Source of the DNA: Ephydatia muelleri
Lineage: Eukaryota; Porifera; Demospongiae; Spongillida; Spongillidae
Assembly: GCA_013339895.1 (NCBI GenBank)
Contig: JABACO010000012.1
Coordinates: 5,113,449 to 5,177,448 of the forward strand
DNA length: 64,000 bases
Direction: 5' to 3'
Shown: positions 23,647 to 34,948 of the stretch, piece after piece
Numbering within the stretch: the first letter of the stretch is position 1
Layout of the letters: each line of letters starts with the position of its first letter
The notes under the pieces: model-generated
Told to the model about the DNA's origin: nothing
The model's database searches: none
What the model saw: only the letters and a program-made list of their open reading frames with translations
Made by a program: the position numbers and the translations under genes

Positions 23647-24806
23647 TAGGGTGTGTAACCTCCCCTGCATAATGAAAATCGATTTTTCCGAATACTTTTA
23701 AAACACTAATCGATTTTTCAGGTTTTTGTGGATCTGAAAATCGATTTTTCCGAATAGTTTAAAAAACAAAATCGATTTTTCCGAATAGGTTTTGCCAAAT
23801 TTCCTGCCAAATACCTAGGTTATTCAGGTTATTTTGCTTGTGGAGTGCACACTCAGAAGATAATTTATGTCTGCACAGAAATCCACCTGGTCTTGCACCC
23901 AAAATAGAGCTATGCATGTCAGTTGAAAACACAGAGACACAAAGGTCTACAGTAGCATGCATGTGTTTGCCAAATAGAGTTTAATAAATTGTATGTCTTT
24001 ACCATGCACTTGTACATATCCATAGTAATGTATCCAACACTAACCACGGAGACCAGACATCACCATTATAAACTCACCCCACATCACCTACAATCACGTA
24101 CTCTACTTACAATCATCCCACAATACTCCATTCCCGTTCTCGCTAAATGCATATGAAATTTTCCATTAATACGATTGCGTAACGCTCTCTAATTCCTCCA
24201 CATACTCAAACAGAGCGTGCATACTTACTTGAAGTGGGTGAGAAGTCTGTCATTCTGTTTCACTCGCTAGCAATACTCAGATATGTTCACTTCGGTACCA
24301 CTGTACAATAAAACAATGCAATACTAGTACTGGTACATAAATTTATTGCTACTACATATAACAACTCGTGGCATATACTAATGAACTTACGTGAAGACGA
24401 CGATAACAGCACTGAGCTAGTACACGCTGTATATTTTGTATCCCCAATTGATGCACATTAAATATTTTGTATTATATTACTATCTATTTACTCAATTATT
24501 GATTGCTTCCGATGTCGTTATGTATGTATAAATAGTAAAAACAACAGTGACGTAGTATAACTCTAATTATCATTGAAAATCATATCCGGATATCGTTATA
24601 AAAAGATATTCGAATAATGGACGAATTGTCGATGCTGACGACGAATACCTAAGTACCTCCGAATGGAGAAACATAAACCGGTTATTTCGAATAGATAAAA
24701 TTCACTAATCGATTTTTCCGAGTAATGCTAAGTTGCTATTCGAACGGATAGGTTTTTGCGAATATCCGAATAACCCGAATAACCTGATAACCGGTTACAC
24801 ACCCTA
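23647..24806. mobile_element. Non-autonomous hAT-type element, 1160 bp
   Basis: Perfect 14-bp inverted ends TAGGGTGTGTAACC at both sides and a perfect 8-bp target duplication CACACAAG at 23639-23646 and 24807-24814. Inside, the motif AATCGATTTTTCCGA recurs four or more times near both ends. No transposase detected; it must depend on another element. Confidence 0.9.
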
Positions 24807-24879
24807 CACACAAGTACATAAACATGACCTCATGCTGGTTCATATACATGTGCAGATTGGTCAGTACAATCCTTGAGCA

Positions 24880-24906
24880 CAACATACACACACACACACA
24901 CACACA
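24880..24906. repeat. Short (CA)n tract
   Basis: ACACACAC run next to the hAT element's right flank; the element's target duplication CACACAAG also comes from CA-rich DNA. Confidence 0.7.
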
Positions 24907-25374
24907 TGCACACAAATACACACAGCACTATGCACTATTACACATGTGTGCATGGCAATGAAACAAGTCCACAAGCAACAATATGGCATTCACTGGGACT
25001 TTCTTTTTCTTTAGTAGAGTTTATGTGGAAGCAAAGGTTTGGACATAGTTTTCATGACATATCCAGTGTACGTACGTTGTAAATGTACATCTACATGTAC
25101 TTTATGTATGTATTAACGCGTGTATATCACTCGCTGTAATAATAGGTGGCGATTACTCGTCTTAACGAGTGCTCTTTTCCGCGGGACGACGCACGAGTGA
25201 ACATTGTGCTCTTTTGTGTTTGCAGTGAATACGATCATCTTGCAAAAGTGAGAAGTCCTCTTCTTTTTTCTCTTAATCTACCCACATAAACTCACTGCCT
25301 AGGTGAGGCAAAATAGTTGCAAACGGCTAGCGGCTTAGTTTCAGGCGAAGAATGGGCGGAACAAAGAAGTTATC

Positions 25375-25465
25375 GAAGTTTTATTGTGGAATGGGAGAAC
25401 GGAACGCGGCTGCTTTTGCAATAATTGTGCGAATCGAGCTGGAAGTGTGCATTAACTTTGAATAG
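25375..25465. repeat. Left half of a dispersed repeat split by the 8-kb insertion
   Basis: Aligns with 18356-18442 (shared blocks TTTATTGTGG, GGGAGAA, GCATTAACTTTG). The right half resumes at 33478. Confidence 0.8.
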
Positions 25466-25799
25466 CAGTGGCGGATCCAGGGGGTGGGGGGGGGCGGGAC
25501 CCCCCCCCCCCCCGCCAATTATATCTCATTAATTATTCATTGTGGCGTATGTTGTAGACTAGTAGTTGACCTTTTCAGCAGGTGCTAACAAAGTACGTAC
25601 CGTATTAGTTATTCTTGAACAGTAATACACGTGTGAATATTTTTCTGAGCGCCATACAGTAGCTATCTATCGGGACTTCAGTTCTTCCTGCTTCTTCCTG
25701 CCTTGACATTACAAGTGTTGCAAACTAAAGGTAGTAGCAGACTTCTAGCCCTTACCATGCATGTGTATTTGATTATCTTTTTAAAATTATAGGTCTTGC

Positions 25800-26215
25800 A
25801 CGAGCGATCCCAGTGAAAAAATCTTGAGTACGATCTTGAGCAAGATCTTGGCCCAAGATCTAGATGGCCAAGGTTATGGCGGCCAATTTCTTGGCATCTT
25901 GACCCAAGATTTTAGCCACAATCTTGCCTCATCTTGGCCATGATCTTGCCTCCTTTCCCCTAGATCTTGGCCATAATCTTGCCTCCTTGCCCCTAGATCT
26001 TGGCCATGATCTTGCCTCCTTGGCAGTCCTTGCCCCTAGATCTTGGCCATGATCTTGCCTCATATCCCCCTAGATCTTGGCAATGATCTTGCCTCCTTGC
26101 CCTAGATCTTGGCCATGATCTTGCCTCATATCCCCCTAGATCTTGGCCATGATCTTGCCTCCTTGCCCCTAGATCTTGGCCATTATCTTGCTTCCTTGCC
26201 CCCTAGATCTTGGGC
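25800..26215. repeat. Minisatellite, unit about 33 bp (CTAGATCTTGGCCATGATCT...)
   Basis: About a dozen imperfect copies built on GATCTTGGCCATGATCTTGC alternating with CTCCTTGCCCCTA. Each unit contains the AGATCT palindrome and a GATCTTG/CAAGATC inverted pair at the left end. Confidence 0.85.
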
Positions 26216-26399
26216 TGATCTAACATCCCACAAACTGATCCTGCATCCTTGATTGACACAAGAAATTTGTAAATTTTAAGTATAATATACATTTTAACAT
26301 TTTACAAAAAAATAATTATATATTTAAACAACAAAGTACATAATAAATTTACTGCTCCTTCTTTGCTTTAGATTTGCCTCGGTCTCGGCATTTCTGACT

Positions 26400-27790
26400 G
26401 AATGCAATACATACATTATCAGAGAGTGTGTGCTAACACATACACGTGTACTAACCTTAAACGAATCAATCCCCCTCAATGAGAACACATCATGCATCGG
26501 CAGTTGAGCCCCATCGGAGAGGTGGGTATCTATAAGAATGCAATATATACATTATCAGAGAGTGTGTGCTAACATATACACGTGTACTAACCTTAAACAG
26601 ATCAATCCTCCTCAATGGGAACACATCAAGCATCGCCAGTTGATCCCCATCGGAGAGGTGGGCATCTATAAGAATGCAATACATACATTATCAGAGAGTG
26701 TGTGCTAACACATACACGTGTACTAACCTTTAACAGATCAATCCTCCTCAATGAGAACACATCAAGCATCGCCAGTTGATCCCCATCGGAGAGGTGGGCA
26801 TCTATAAGAATACAATACATATATTATCAGAGAGTGTGTGCTAACACATACACGTGTACTAACCTTAAACAGATCAATCCCCATCAATGGGAACACATCA
26901 AGCGTCGCCAGTCGATCCCCATCAGAGAGGTGGGCATCTATAAGAATGCAATACATACATTATCAGAGAGTGTGTGCTAACACATACACGTGTACTAACC
27001 TTTAACAGATCAATCCTCCTCAATGAGAACACATCAAGCATCGCCAGTTGATCCCCATCGGAGAGGTGGGCATCTATAAGAATACAATACATATATTATC
27101 AGAGAGTGTGTGCTAACACATACACGTGTACTAACCTTAAACAGATCAATCCCCATCAATGGGAACACATCAAGCGTCGCCAGTCGATCCCCATCAGAGA
27201 GGTGGGCATCTATAAGAATGCAATACATACATTATCAGAGAGTGTGTGCTAACACATACACGTGTACTAACCTTAAACGGATCAATCCCCCTCAATGAGA
27301 ACACATCATGCATCGCCAGTTGAGCTCCATCGGAGAGGTGGGCATCTATAAGAATGCAATACATACATCATCGGAGAGTGTGTGCTAACACATACACATG
27401 TACTGACATTAAACAGATCAATCCTCCTCAATGGGAACACATCAAGCATCGCCAGTTGATCCCCATCGGAGAGGTGGGCATCTATAAGAATACAATACAT
27501 ATATTATCCGACAGTGTGTGCTAACACATACACGTGTACTAACCTTAAATGGATCAATCCCCCTCAATGAGAACACATCATGCATCGCCAGTTGAGCCCC
27601 ATTAGAGAGGTGGGCATCTATAACAATGCAATACATACATTATCAGAGAGTGTGCTACCACATACACGTGTACTAACCTTAACCTTAAACAGATCAATCC
27701 CCCTCAATGGGAACACATCAAGCATCGCAAGTTGATCCCCATCGGAGAGGTGGGCATCTATAAGAATGCAATACATATGTATATGGTGGG
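26400..27790. repeat. Satellite array, 136-bp unit, about ten copies, with 272-bp higher-order pairs
   Basis: The same 136-bp unit repeats with period 136 (for example ends at 26490, 26626, 26762) and two adjacent 272-bp dimers (about 26685-26956 and 26957-27228) appear identical. On the minus strand every unit has a polypyrimidine-poor but legal acceptor TTATAG, then about 74 open nucleotides reading DAHLSDGDQLAMLDVF..RIDLFK, then a donor AAG|GTTAGT. The 74-nt length is not a multiple of three. The open segment stays open in all copies, with some amino-acid changes. Confidence 0.85.
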
Positions 27791-27925
27791 CATCTATATG
27801 TATGGGTGTGTGAGCTAACACATACGTGTGTACTGACACACACGTATACACGTGTGCAGCTCTCTTGCATCTGCGACAAAAAAAGGCAGCTCCAATATCC
27901 CCATCAACGGACAATAGGCAGGAGG

Positions 27926-27951
27926 CTAGTCGGGCGTAGAAGCCCGACTAG
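27926..27951. repeat. Perfect 10-bp-stem hairpin
   Basis: CTAGTCGGGC, loop GTAGAA, then GCCCGACTAG. Lies just right of the satellite array inside the composite insertion. Origin unknown; it could be a subterminal hairpin of a hAT element or a terminator-like structure. Confidence 0.7.
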
Positions 27952-28402
27952 GGGGAGGGGTACGGACTTCTTTATTAGTACAGTAGAGAGTTGACTGTAT
28001 CGCACATGGAGATCACTACTTATACCTAACGCACCCTATCCGCAGGGCTGCCAACCTGCCATAATAATAAACCTTGAGATTTTTATATGAAAATTAATGA
28101 TTAGATGAGAGAATATAACCGCTATAACTATCCCTATTCTGCCTATTAAAAACATAACTGTATTTGTTAATTGCATTACCGGTACTGATAGTGTTTTCAA
28201 AGTTATTTTACAATCGTCACCTGCATTACTATATATGTACATGTAGACAGTAGAGAAATATATGTTTCAAACAAAAATTGTAAATGAAATGACAAATGAA
28301 CTACATGTACACTGAACACAGTTATGGATTTTTCGCTTTGTGCTCATCGTTGTATTGCTTGGTTGCTTTTTTTGCAGATTTCAACAGTTCAGAAGAAGGC
28401 TC

Positions 28403-29446
28403 TCATGCAGCAGGATTACGTTGATTTGCAAGTTTGACTTTAACAATTGATGACAGTGTACCATTAGGATTCAAAGAGTTCCTTGATATTAATTTAATCA
28501 GATTAAAAACATGCTCCTCTCCCGCATTGCTATGTGGAATGCATAAGACCAACTTTGCTACCATGGATAAGTATTTAAATCTAGGTGAAGAATCAACTCT
28601 CTTAAGTTCTGAAATAAATCCCCATATTGTATCCATTCTATTGTATACATTTTTTTCTGGAGTCTCGTCATCAGCACCACTAACAGAGACAATAGCTTCA
28701 TTCCATTGATGTTCGGTTAAAATACTTTTGTCCAAAAGTTGGTATTCTATAAACTCCTCATGTAGTGAATCCATTATTGTTGGTGTAAACTTCAATAAAG
28801 CACTGTACTTTTCACAAAAAAACCTCCACAGAAGAAAACTTGTGTCTCACTTTCTCCATTACATTCAGAAATCTAGCATGTTGTAATAATGTGTCCCTGA
28901 CTGGCAACTTATTTAGTGCATATGTAACACTTTCAGTGAAAAACTGATGTACAGAGGAATAAAATACTTTTACACTTTGTGGAGTAATATCTCCATTTTC
29001 CAAACATTTATGTAGGCATTGCTTTGTAATCATACCAACTGATACATCATCCTTGTGTAGATGGTTGTTTGGATTCATAAAATCAATATTTTCTACATTA
29101 TCTGACGAAAGAATAGATTAGGTTCTTCACGCTGTAAAAAGAGATTAAACCTATTGAAAGTTGGCAGAACAGATTGAAAAAAAAGTAGATAGATTTCGGT
29201 CATCGGATTTCCAAATGCCTTAGCTAATCTTTTGAATCGTTCTTGTGACTCTGATTCAGACAAAAAATAACTTCTTAAAGATGGATACACTAAAAGAATT
29301 CTATTTATTGCTGCATCAAGGCTAAGCCACCTAACACTAACAAATCTCACTATCTCACTATACTCTATATCAAAGAATATGCTGTAGCACTCCTTTACGC
29401 TTGGTACTTTTATCGAACCAATAAAAGGCATCAACACATAAATCAA
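28403..29446 (-). pseudogene. hAT-superfamily transposase, C-terminal half, frameshifted
   Basis: Reading from 29446 downward: VRWLSLDAAINRILLVYPSL (conserved RWLS block), then NPNNHLHKDD...HARFLNVMEK, then KLVLCIPHSNAGEEHVFNLI and the hAT dimerisation tail. The three blocks are in successive frames: one shift near 29085 and one in a seven-T run near 28810. The usual LxxLxxxIPHSNAxxER-like motif is recognisable (HSNAGEEHVF). N-terminal zinc finger and catalytic first half are missing; at 29450 the sequence changes to a different element on the opposite strand. Confidence 0.75.
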
Positions 29447-29458
29447 TCAATCGCGATC

Positions 29459-30590
29459 GCAAGCGCAAACAAGCTGCTTCAGCGTGCGTTGATATTAGAA
29501 CGTTATTTTGCCCCTCTAAAAGGACTTGTGAACAGGTTCAGAGTTATCCATTAATTGCAAGTACGCCGGCCTTGACAAGCGAACCATCCCAAAAGGAACT
29601 AGCAGTATTGGAGGAGCGTGAACAACCTTTCAGTTCAGACGGGCTTATGGTGCAGAATTTAATGACGAACCTTGCTGTTCTCATTCTGCGTTTGTTCCTG
29701 ATAACAGTGCCACAGTAAATCTGACCACTGATGGTGTTACATCAGATCACGATATTGGTCTTGTCGCGTCAGGAGCAGTCATCCCGGACGATCATGGGAT
29801 AAAGATACAAAAGAAAAGGCAAATGGATTGGCATCAAGTGCTAGTCGGTTTGAAAACATAGTGTCATTTGTTGTTCAGAAAAATAGCTTGCATGCTTTAA
29901 AAGGAATTGCAGCTAAACTTCAAAAGAGAGATCTAGATATTTATGAAGCTTATCAGAGAGTTGATGAAACCATTTCTTGTCTGCAAAGCTACAGGACAAA
30001 TATAAATGAATTCCATTCACGCTGTTATGCGGAAGTTAAACTAGTAGCAGAAGAAATAAGTTCAGTAGAAGAAAGACCAAGAACATTGCGGAGCCAGCAA
30101 CATAGAGCAAATGTCCCAGCAGAAAGCACAGAAGAGTATTTTAAGAGAAGCATGCATTATACAATTCCTTTCCTGGATTTTTTGGTGTCGGAAATGGCAA
30201 TTCGTTTTTCAGAACAGAACCGTGGACAAGTAATTGGCATTTTTTCCCTTATCCCCAAGATAGCTGTAGTAAAGCAGCCAAGCATTGATAATTTATCCTT
30301 CTACAAAGATGATCTCCCGTCATTTCCCTCCTTAATGTCTGAAGTGGAACATTGGTGCTTTGTCTGGAAAAGTAGGGGATCAAATGGCACACCACTTCCT
30401 GATAACTTGATAAAGAGTCTTCCTCATGCGGATACTGATATATTTCCTAACATACGAGTTCTTGTTGCATTTTTCCGGTAAGCAGTGCAGAGGCGGAACG
30501 ATCCTTTTCAGTGCTGAGAAGGATTAAAACCCATCTACGGAATAGCATGAAAGAAGATCACCTTCACTGTGCAAAAAACCTAGTATACGC
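29459..30590 (+). pseudogene. Second hAT-type transposase (DUF4371/THAP12-like), internally deleted
   Basis: A leader reading KRKQAASACVDIRTLF (about 29459-29715) is followed after stops by a 217-codon open frame (29828-30481) with LPHADTDIFPNIRVL at its end; one frameshift later come VSSAEAERSFSVLRRIKTHL and RNSMKEDHL, the diagnostic hAT C-terminal dimerisation motif. The catalytic middle is absent. This is a different hAT lineage from the minus-strand relic beside it. Confidence 0.75.
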
Positions 30591-31089
30591 TACTGTATAT
30601 TTTTGCGCATATTTTGCGTTTACCACCAATATACCAAGGTCAGTGCATATTTCAAATATCCCCTGGTATATTTCATGAATCCACTGGCTACAATTATTCA
30701 TAGCGCATATTCATAACACGGTCCAACAATGCATTTATGCAACTCATGAACGTGAGTATTATCGTTATTATTTCAGGCGCGCGTGAATTCAAATGGATTC
30801 TTTCCTGCTGGAATGTCTCATGCAAAGGTGAGATTGAGCGTAGATCATAAGACTCAATGCTATGTAATAAAACGGACTCAAACGTTCACATGTTGAACTT
30901 CAAGCGTTGATAGTATTTTAATGTCATAATAGCTTACCAAATGATAGAAACTTTGGACAAGGACCTAGTGGTCTGTAGGCCCTACGCCAAAGTTATGTGT
31001 TAACACGTGCAGTTAGGTTTATATTATAGGAGGCCATGTTCGATCACATTTTTTAACCCACGCCAGGGAGCTTATGTTAACGAGTATTG

Positions 31090-31672
31090 GTCCAGGACCA
31101 TATGGCCCAGTCTGGTGGTGAACTGTAGTGTACAAATTTACAGCCTGTCATGCCATGCATCAAAGCAGGTTGCAGACAAGATGTTCCTTGGACTTTCCAT
31201 GCAGTACACCTCGAGTCATAAGACTCACGTGGTGGCACTTGACAGGTGAGTAGTACAATTCAATTTGTAGCACACTTGCCCTGTTTGAGGACCTGATGGT
31301 CCTTAAGCTTTTCATGCAATGACATGACACCTTTTCACTTCATAAGAGTCACTGGATTCACGTGACCTTGGAGGGCGTGGCACTTGACAGGTGTATAATT
31401 CAATTTGAAGCACACTTGCCCCGTTCACCACATAACTTGAGAACAAGATGTTCCTTAAGCTTTTCATGTAGTGACACCTTTTCTCCTCAAAGGGGTCATT
31501 GGATTCATGTGACCTTGGAGGGCGTGCATGGCATTTGACAGGTGAGTTGTACAATTCAATTTGTAGCACACTTGCCCGTTCACCACCATAACTGGGGACA
31601 AGATGTTCCTTAAGCTTTTCATGCAGTGACACCTTTTCACCTCATAGGGGTCATTGGATTCACGTGACCTTG
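31090..31672. repeat. Tandem array, unit 145-151 bp, three to four copies
   Basis: The motif GACAGGTG is at 31241, 31386 and 31537 and is followed each time by ACAATTCAATTTGTAGCACA or a close variant, then GTTCCTTAAGCTTTTCATG. A long minus-strand open frame across it is a by-product of the repeat. Confidence 0.85.
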
Positions 31673-32292
31673 AGCAACACTCTCATCACACACTGGGAAT
31701 CTCCATGGAAGTCTATAACCCCTGTTCTGTTGTTGCCATGGATTCTTTTGCAAAGAAGCATTTATTTTCACCACAAACATTGACTTTTATTGTACACTAT
31801 CATTTTGCTTTTTGCAATAACATATCGATTGGCGGAGTAATGCTTAACATAACATCACCAGCATTCTGTCAATGGATCGTCATTACTTCCTATAGATCGC
31901 TAGGCATACATCAAATGATTAATAGTCATTGCAATGAGAGTGTTACGTCAACAAACTTTTCAAGTGTACCAGCTAGCTACATTAGATCTCCAATTAATGC
32001 TCTGTCTGTGTAATGATTAGTTTTTAAAAATAACTATTTTGTTTGTCAATTAATAGAGCTACTCACCACATGGCATATTTTCGATTGATGTCGTGCGTGT
32101 AAGGAAAGAAAGGAACTGTCTATGGTTAGTTGGTTGCAATTGCAAAATGCAACGATTGTGTTTCATCCAACAGATTCTCATTGCTGAGTGTATGTTGTTG
32201 ACTTCAATCTTATCTCGGGTCGTAGCTAGTTTGTGTCGTTTTTCCCTACCAAGTTTTCCGTAGCACAGCCCCATGCAACTTGTGGTAAATTT

Positions 32293-32336
32293 CACACACA
32301 TGCACGCACACACTCATGCACGCACACACACACACG

Positions 32337-32422
<86 letters not shown>
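32293..32422. repeat. (CA)n microsatellite
   Basis: Nearly pure CA over more than 80 bp at 32335-32422, preceded by CA with TG/GC interruptions. Open frames across it are artefacts. Confidence 0.97.
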
Positions 32423-32424
<2 letters not shown>

Positions 32425-32469
32425 AGGATCTTTCACTGCAGCGTACTTCTTTGTGACCTCGCCGTTACC

Positions 32470-32767
32470 ATGGCTTCCAGAACGGCTTTTAGTTCGCACA
32501 AGTAAGTCTCTCTTGTTTCCCCCCCCCCCCCCCTCGAGTCATGATTAGAGACGTCATGAAAAGGTCAGCAAAATCGGATACTGCGCGGGCAAGAGATCGT
32601 GTTTTCATTCACAATTGCTGCTAATCTGTGTCTTTTCTTATATGTAAATAAAAGAGTGGAGTTGGAGCGTAAAAAGGTAAACGCTTCGCTAGGCTTTCTT
32701 TACCCCTTTTTCTATACTCTCAGCTAAGAGTCTGAGAGATCAAGTCAAGCGCAAGGAATCCCGCTAA
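32470..32767 (+). CDS. Possible three-exon micro-gene (about 30 residues)
   Basis: ATG in good context (ACCATGG) begins MASRTAFSSHK, donor GTAAGT after 32501; exon 32655-32676 reads VELERKK with donor GTAAAC; with the second possible acceptor at 32728 a last exon would read SLRDQVKRKESR and stop at 32767. All junctions keep frame, but the product is tiny and no family is recognised. It may be the first exons of a gene disrupted by the insertion. Confidence 0.25.
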
Positions 32768-33477
32768 CTGCGTAGGCTAGCTGAGTGCATTTTAATTTTT
32801 ACGGATGACTTTTTTTTTTTGCTATAGCTGTTCTGAGGGGAAGCAGTTTGAAGCTGGCCAGCACGACGCGCAACTCTCCCGTTGTCGCGTTGCAATGGAT
32901 TGCTGAGCAACTCGTGCAGCGAGTTGAAGAGCCAGCAGTGGAGTCTTTCCTCGATAGCTGCAGAGTTTGAACGTTGAATATTGATTGTTGTACGTGTACG
33001 TTTTTGATTGTAGTAAATTAAGAATCCAACTAGTATACCATGAACAGAATCGGAGTGCGTACCCAGCACCGTATACGGTGCAAAGTGTCACAAAGTGGTA
33101 TACAGAGACATTGTTCTGTGAATCCTTCTAAGCGCACGTGATGCGGTTGAGGATACTCGAAATATGCACAGTGCGAAACTGGTTCATTCCGCAAGTGGGA
33201 TTCTTGATGCGTAAACTCGAAATATACGCAAAATATTCGATAGCGTATATCCACACAGTGCTTGCTTCATTAACACTAATGAATATCAATGCAAATCTGG
33301 CGATCAATCCGGACGAAATTGTGGACCGTTATATCAAAAAGAACCCCAGAAGACTCTTCAAAGCTTTATATAACGATTAACTGTATTTTACTACATGTCA
33401 GTCTGTGATGTTTTGTGAATCCATGCATTAATTCAAATTATACCCCCACCCGCTAAATTTTCCTGTATCCGCCTCTG

Positions 33478-33830
33478 AATAGCTGTATCTCCGTAAAGGA
33501 TAAAGTAAAAACTAACAAGCAGAACACATCAATAGTGACAGGACCCCTCTACCTATACACCGAATTTGATGCGATTTGAACCCTCCTACATGAAGTTGGG
33601 GAGGTTTCGAACCCCATGGAGTATCGGACCTCGTAACGTCGGCACTGTGCTTGTGCAAGACACCAAAGTACATTTTCACACAGAGAAATGGTCTATTATG
33701 ACGTTGAAAATAGGAAGCCAGTAGCGTTCACCGTTCAGAAGTTATAGCGATTCAAACGCGATACATTTTTATAACGTTGTATAACATATCCGTGATGCGG
33801 AAACTGTCCCATATATTCTAGAAGTCTGAA
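33478..33830. repeat. Right half of the split dispersed repeat
   Basis: Aligns with 18440-18780: shared blocks ACAGGACCCCT, GAACCCCATGG, TCGGACCTCGTAAC and the GCGATTCAAACGCGAT core. Followed at 33830-33930 by sequence resembling 47595-47710. Confidence 0.8.
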
Positions 33831-34340
33831 ACGTCCTTTACACATTGCTTCTTACGCACTGAAAATCGGATTATCTGTCGTGGCCTGAGATCAGATTGGG
33901 ATTAGCCATACCGGTACATTTCAACGCCAAATGGGGATGAAGTTTGTTACGCTACATACTACAGCATCTCCTCCACTCAAAGCAGAGGAAATCACGTATT
34001 AATGTAATTAAGCTATTACAACTGTCGCCTCGCTCGTCAGCCAAGCACTTTTTCAGTGATTCAGGTGACATGAGGATCGTGTATGGTTTCGCATTTAATG
34101 AAAATAATTAATATTATGCATGCATGATCTGCTGGGTATAACAATTATAGTACATTATTTCACTCTTAGCTCCATCACCTCTTTACCTTGTAGTCAGAAT
34201 TCTTTATCTTCGAAACTAGTTGCATGGCTTTCAATACCAGCAACTTATAGAAAAGTCCTTACTTGCTGATAAAGCACGGCTATATACCGTTTTCGTTTTC
34301 GCATACACTTCGGCATCATGAAACCTAGAAATAGGTATTA

Positions 34341-34621
34341 GTCTGATATGCTGCTACTTTCTGAACAAGGAATTTATTTTCAAAGACTCAACTGCTGGAT
34401 TGGCCTCGGGATGGATGCATGTGGAGCCCACTTTATACCTTCACGAGATCAAAAGGCCATCATTCTTAGATACTGGTTAGTATAGGAATTCGTCCTTTAC
34501 CCAATAATCCGATGAGATTCAATTCTGCGCTGAGACTCTAATAGGATAATGTCCTATAATAGTCACTGTGTGGAACTCCCGAATAAGGAAAATTAGTTCA
34601 GAAAGTAGAAGCATATCAGAC
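34341..34621. repeat. Inverted-repeat element, 26-bp arms
   Basis: GTCTGATATGCTGCTACTTT.. at 34341-34366 is matched by its near-perfect inverse at 34596-34621. 281 bp in all, no coding content; a MITE-like element in the ADAM upstream region. Confidence 0.7.
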
Positions 34622-34649
34622 TTATTATAATAACTAAGACTAATCTCAG

Positions 34650-34843
34650 CACAACAAATGTGAGTGACGTAACATTAGTATGTATACACCATTGGCACAT
34701 GCATGCTTCCGCTGCAGGTTTGGCCTCTGCAAATCGTTTGCTTCAAGTAGTAAAGGATTTGCAGAGGCCAAACCTGCAGCGGAAGTATGCATGTGCCAAT
34801 GGTGTACATACATACTAATGTTACATCACTCATATTTGTTGTG
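34650..34843. repeat. Long palindrome, about 86-bp arms
   Basis: Left arm 34650-34735 and right arm 34756-34843 are inverse copies with only a few mismatches, around a 20-bp loop. It ends about 60 bp before the TATA box of the ADAM gene, so transcription entering it would form a strong hairpin. Confidence 0.9.
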
Positions 34844-34900
34844 TGAGTCTCGTTTTGTGTTTGTGTTATCGCTTCCGCTCGGTACAGCAATTTGCTTGAG

Positions 34901-34907
34901 TATAAAT
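34901..34907 (+). promoter_or_regulatory. TATA box of the ADAM gene
   Basis: TATAAAT placed 42 nt before the chosen ATG, implying a very short 5' leader. No other core element is evident. Confidence 0.5.
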
Positions 34908-34948
34908 AGTCTCTTAACGCTGCCACCCATACTGTGTCATACAACGAA

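Larger units (their letters stand above)
25466..33477. mobile_element. 8-kb composite insertion with hAT-like inverted ends
   Basis: Begins CAGTGGCGGATCCAGG and ends with the inverse of CAGAGGCGGATACAGG (14 of 16 match). Flanks share AATAG directly, or TGAATAGC (8 bp) if one terminal C on the left and TG on the right are counted as target. Joining the flanks recreates the uninterrupted repeat seen at 18.4 kb. The interior holds a minisatellite, a 136-bp satellite, two unrelated hAT transposase relics on opposite strands, a 145-151 bp tandem array and a CA microsatellite, so it is either a large element that collected cargo or a nest of insertions. Confidence 0.7.

Noticed and set aside
26400-27790. 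CRISPR array
   Set aside because: The repeats are contiguous 136-bp units without unique spacers, in a eukaryotic context.
31312-31632. 106-codon minus-strand frame with an internal repeat
   Set aside because: It only reflects the 145-151 bp tandem array; the internal protein repeat has the same period.
32233-32548. Open frames rich in His-Thr on plus and Cys-Val on minus
   Set aside because: Produced by the (CA)n microsatellite.
33138-33380. 80-codon plus-strand frame ending VDRYIKKNPRRLFKALYND
   Set aside because: Looks somewhat protein-like but no family, partner exon or upstream signal was found; kept out of the features for lack of support.
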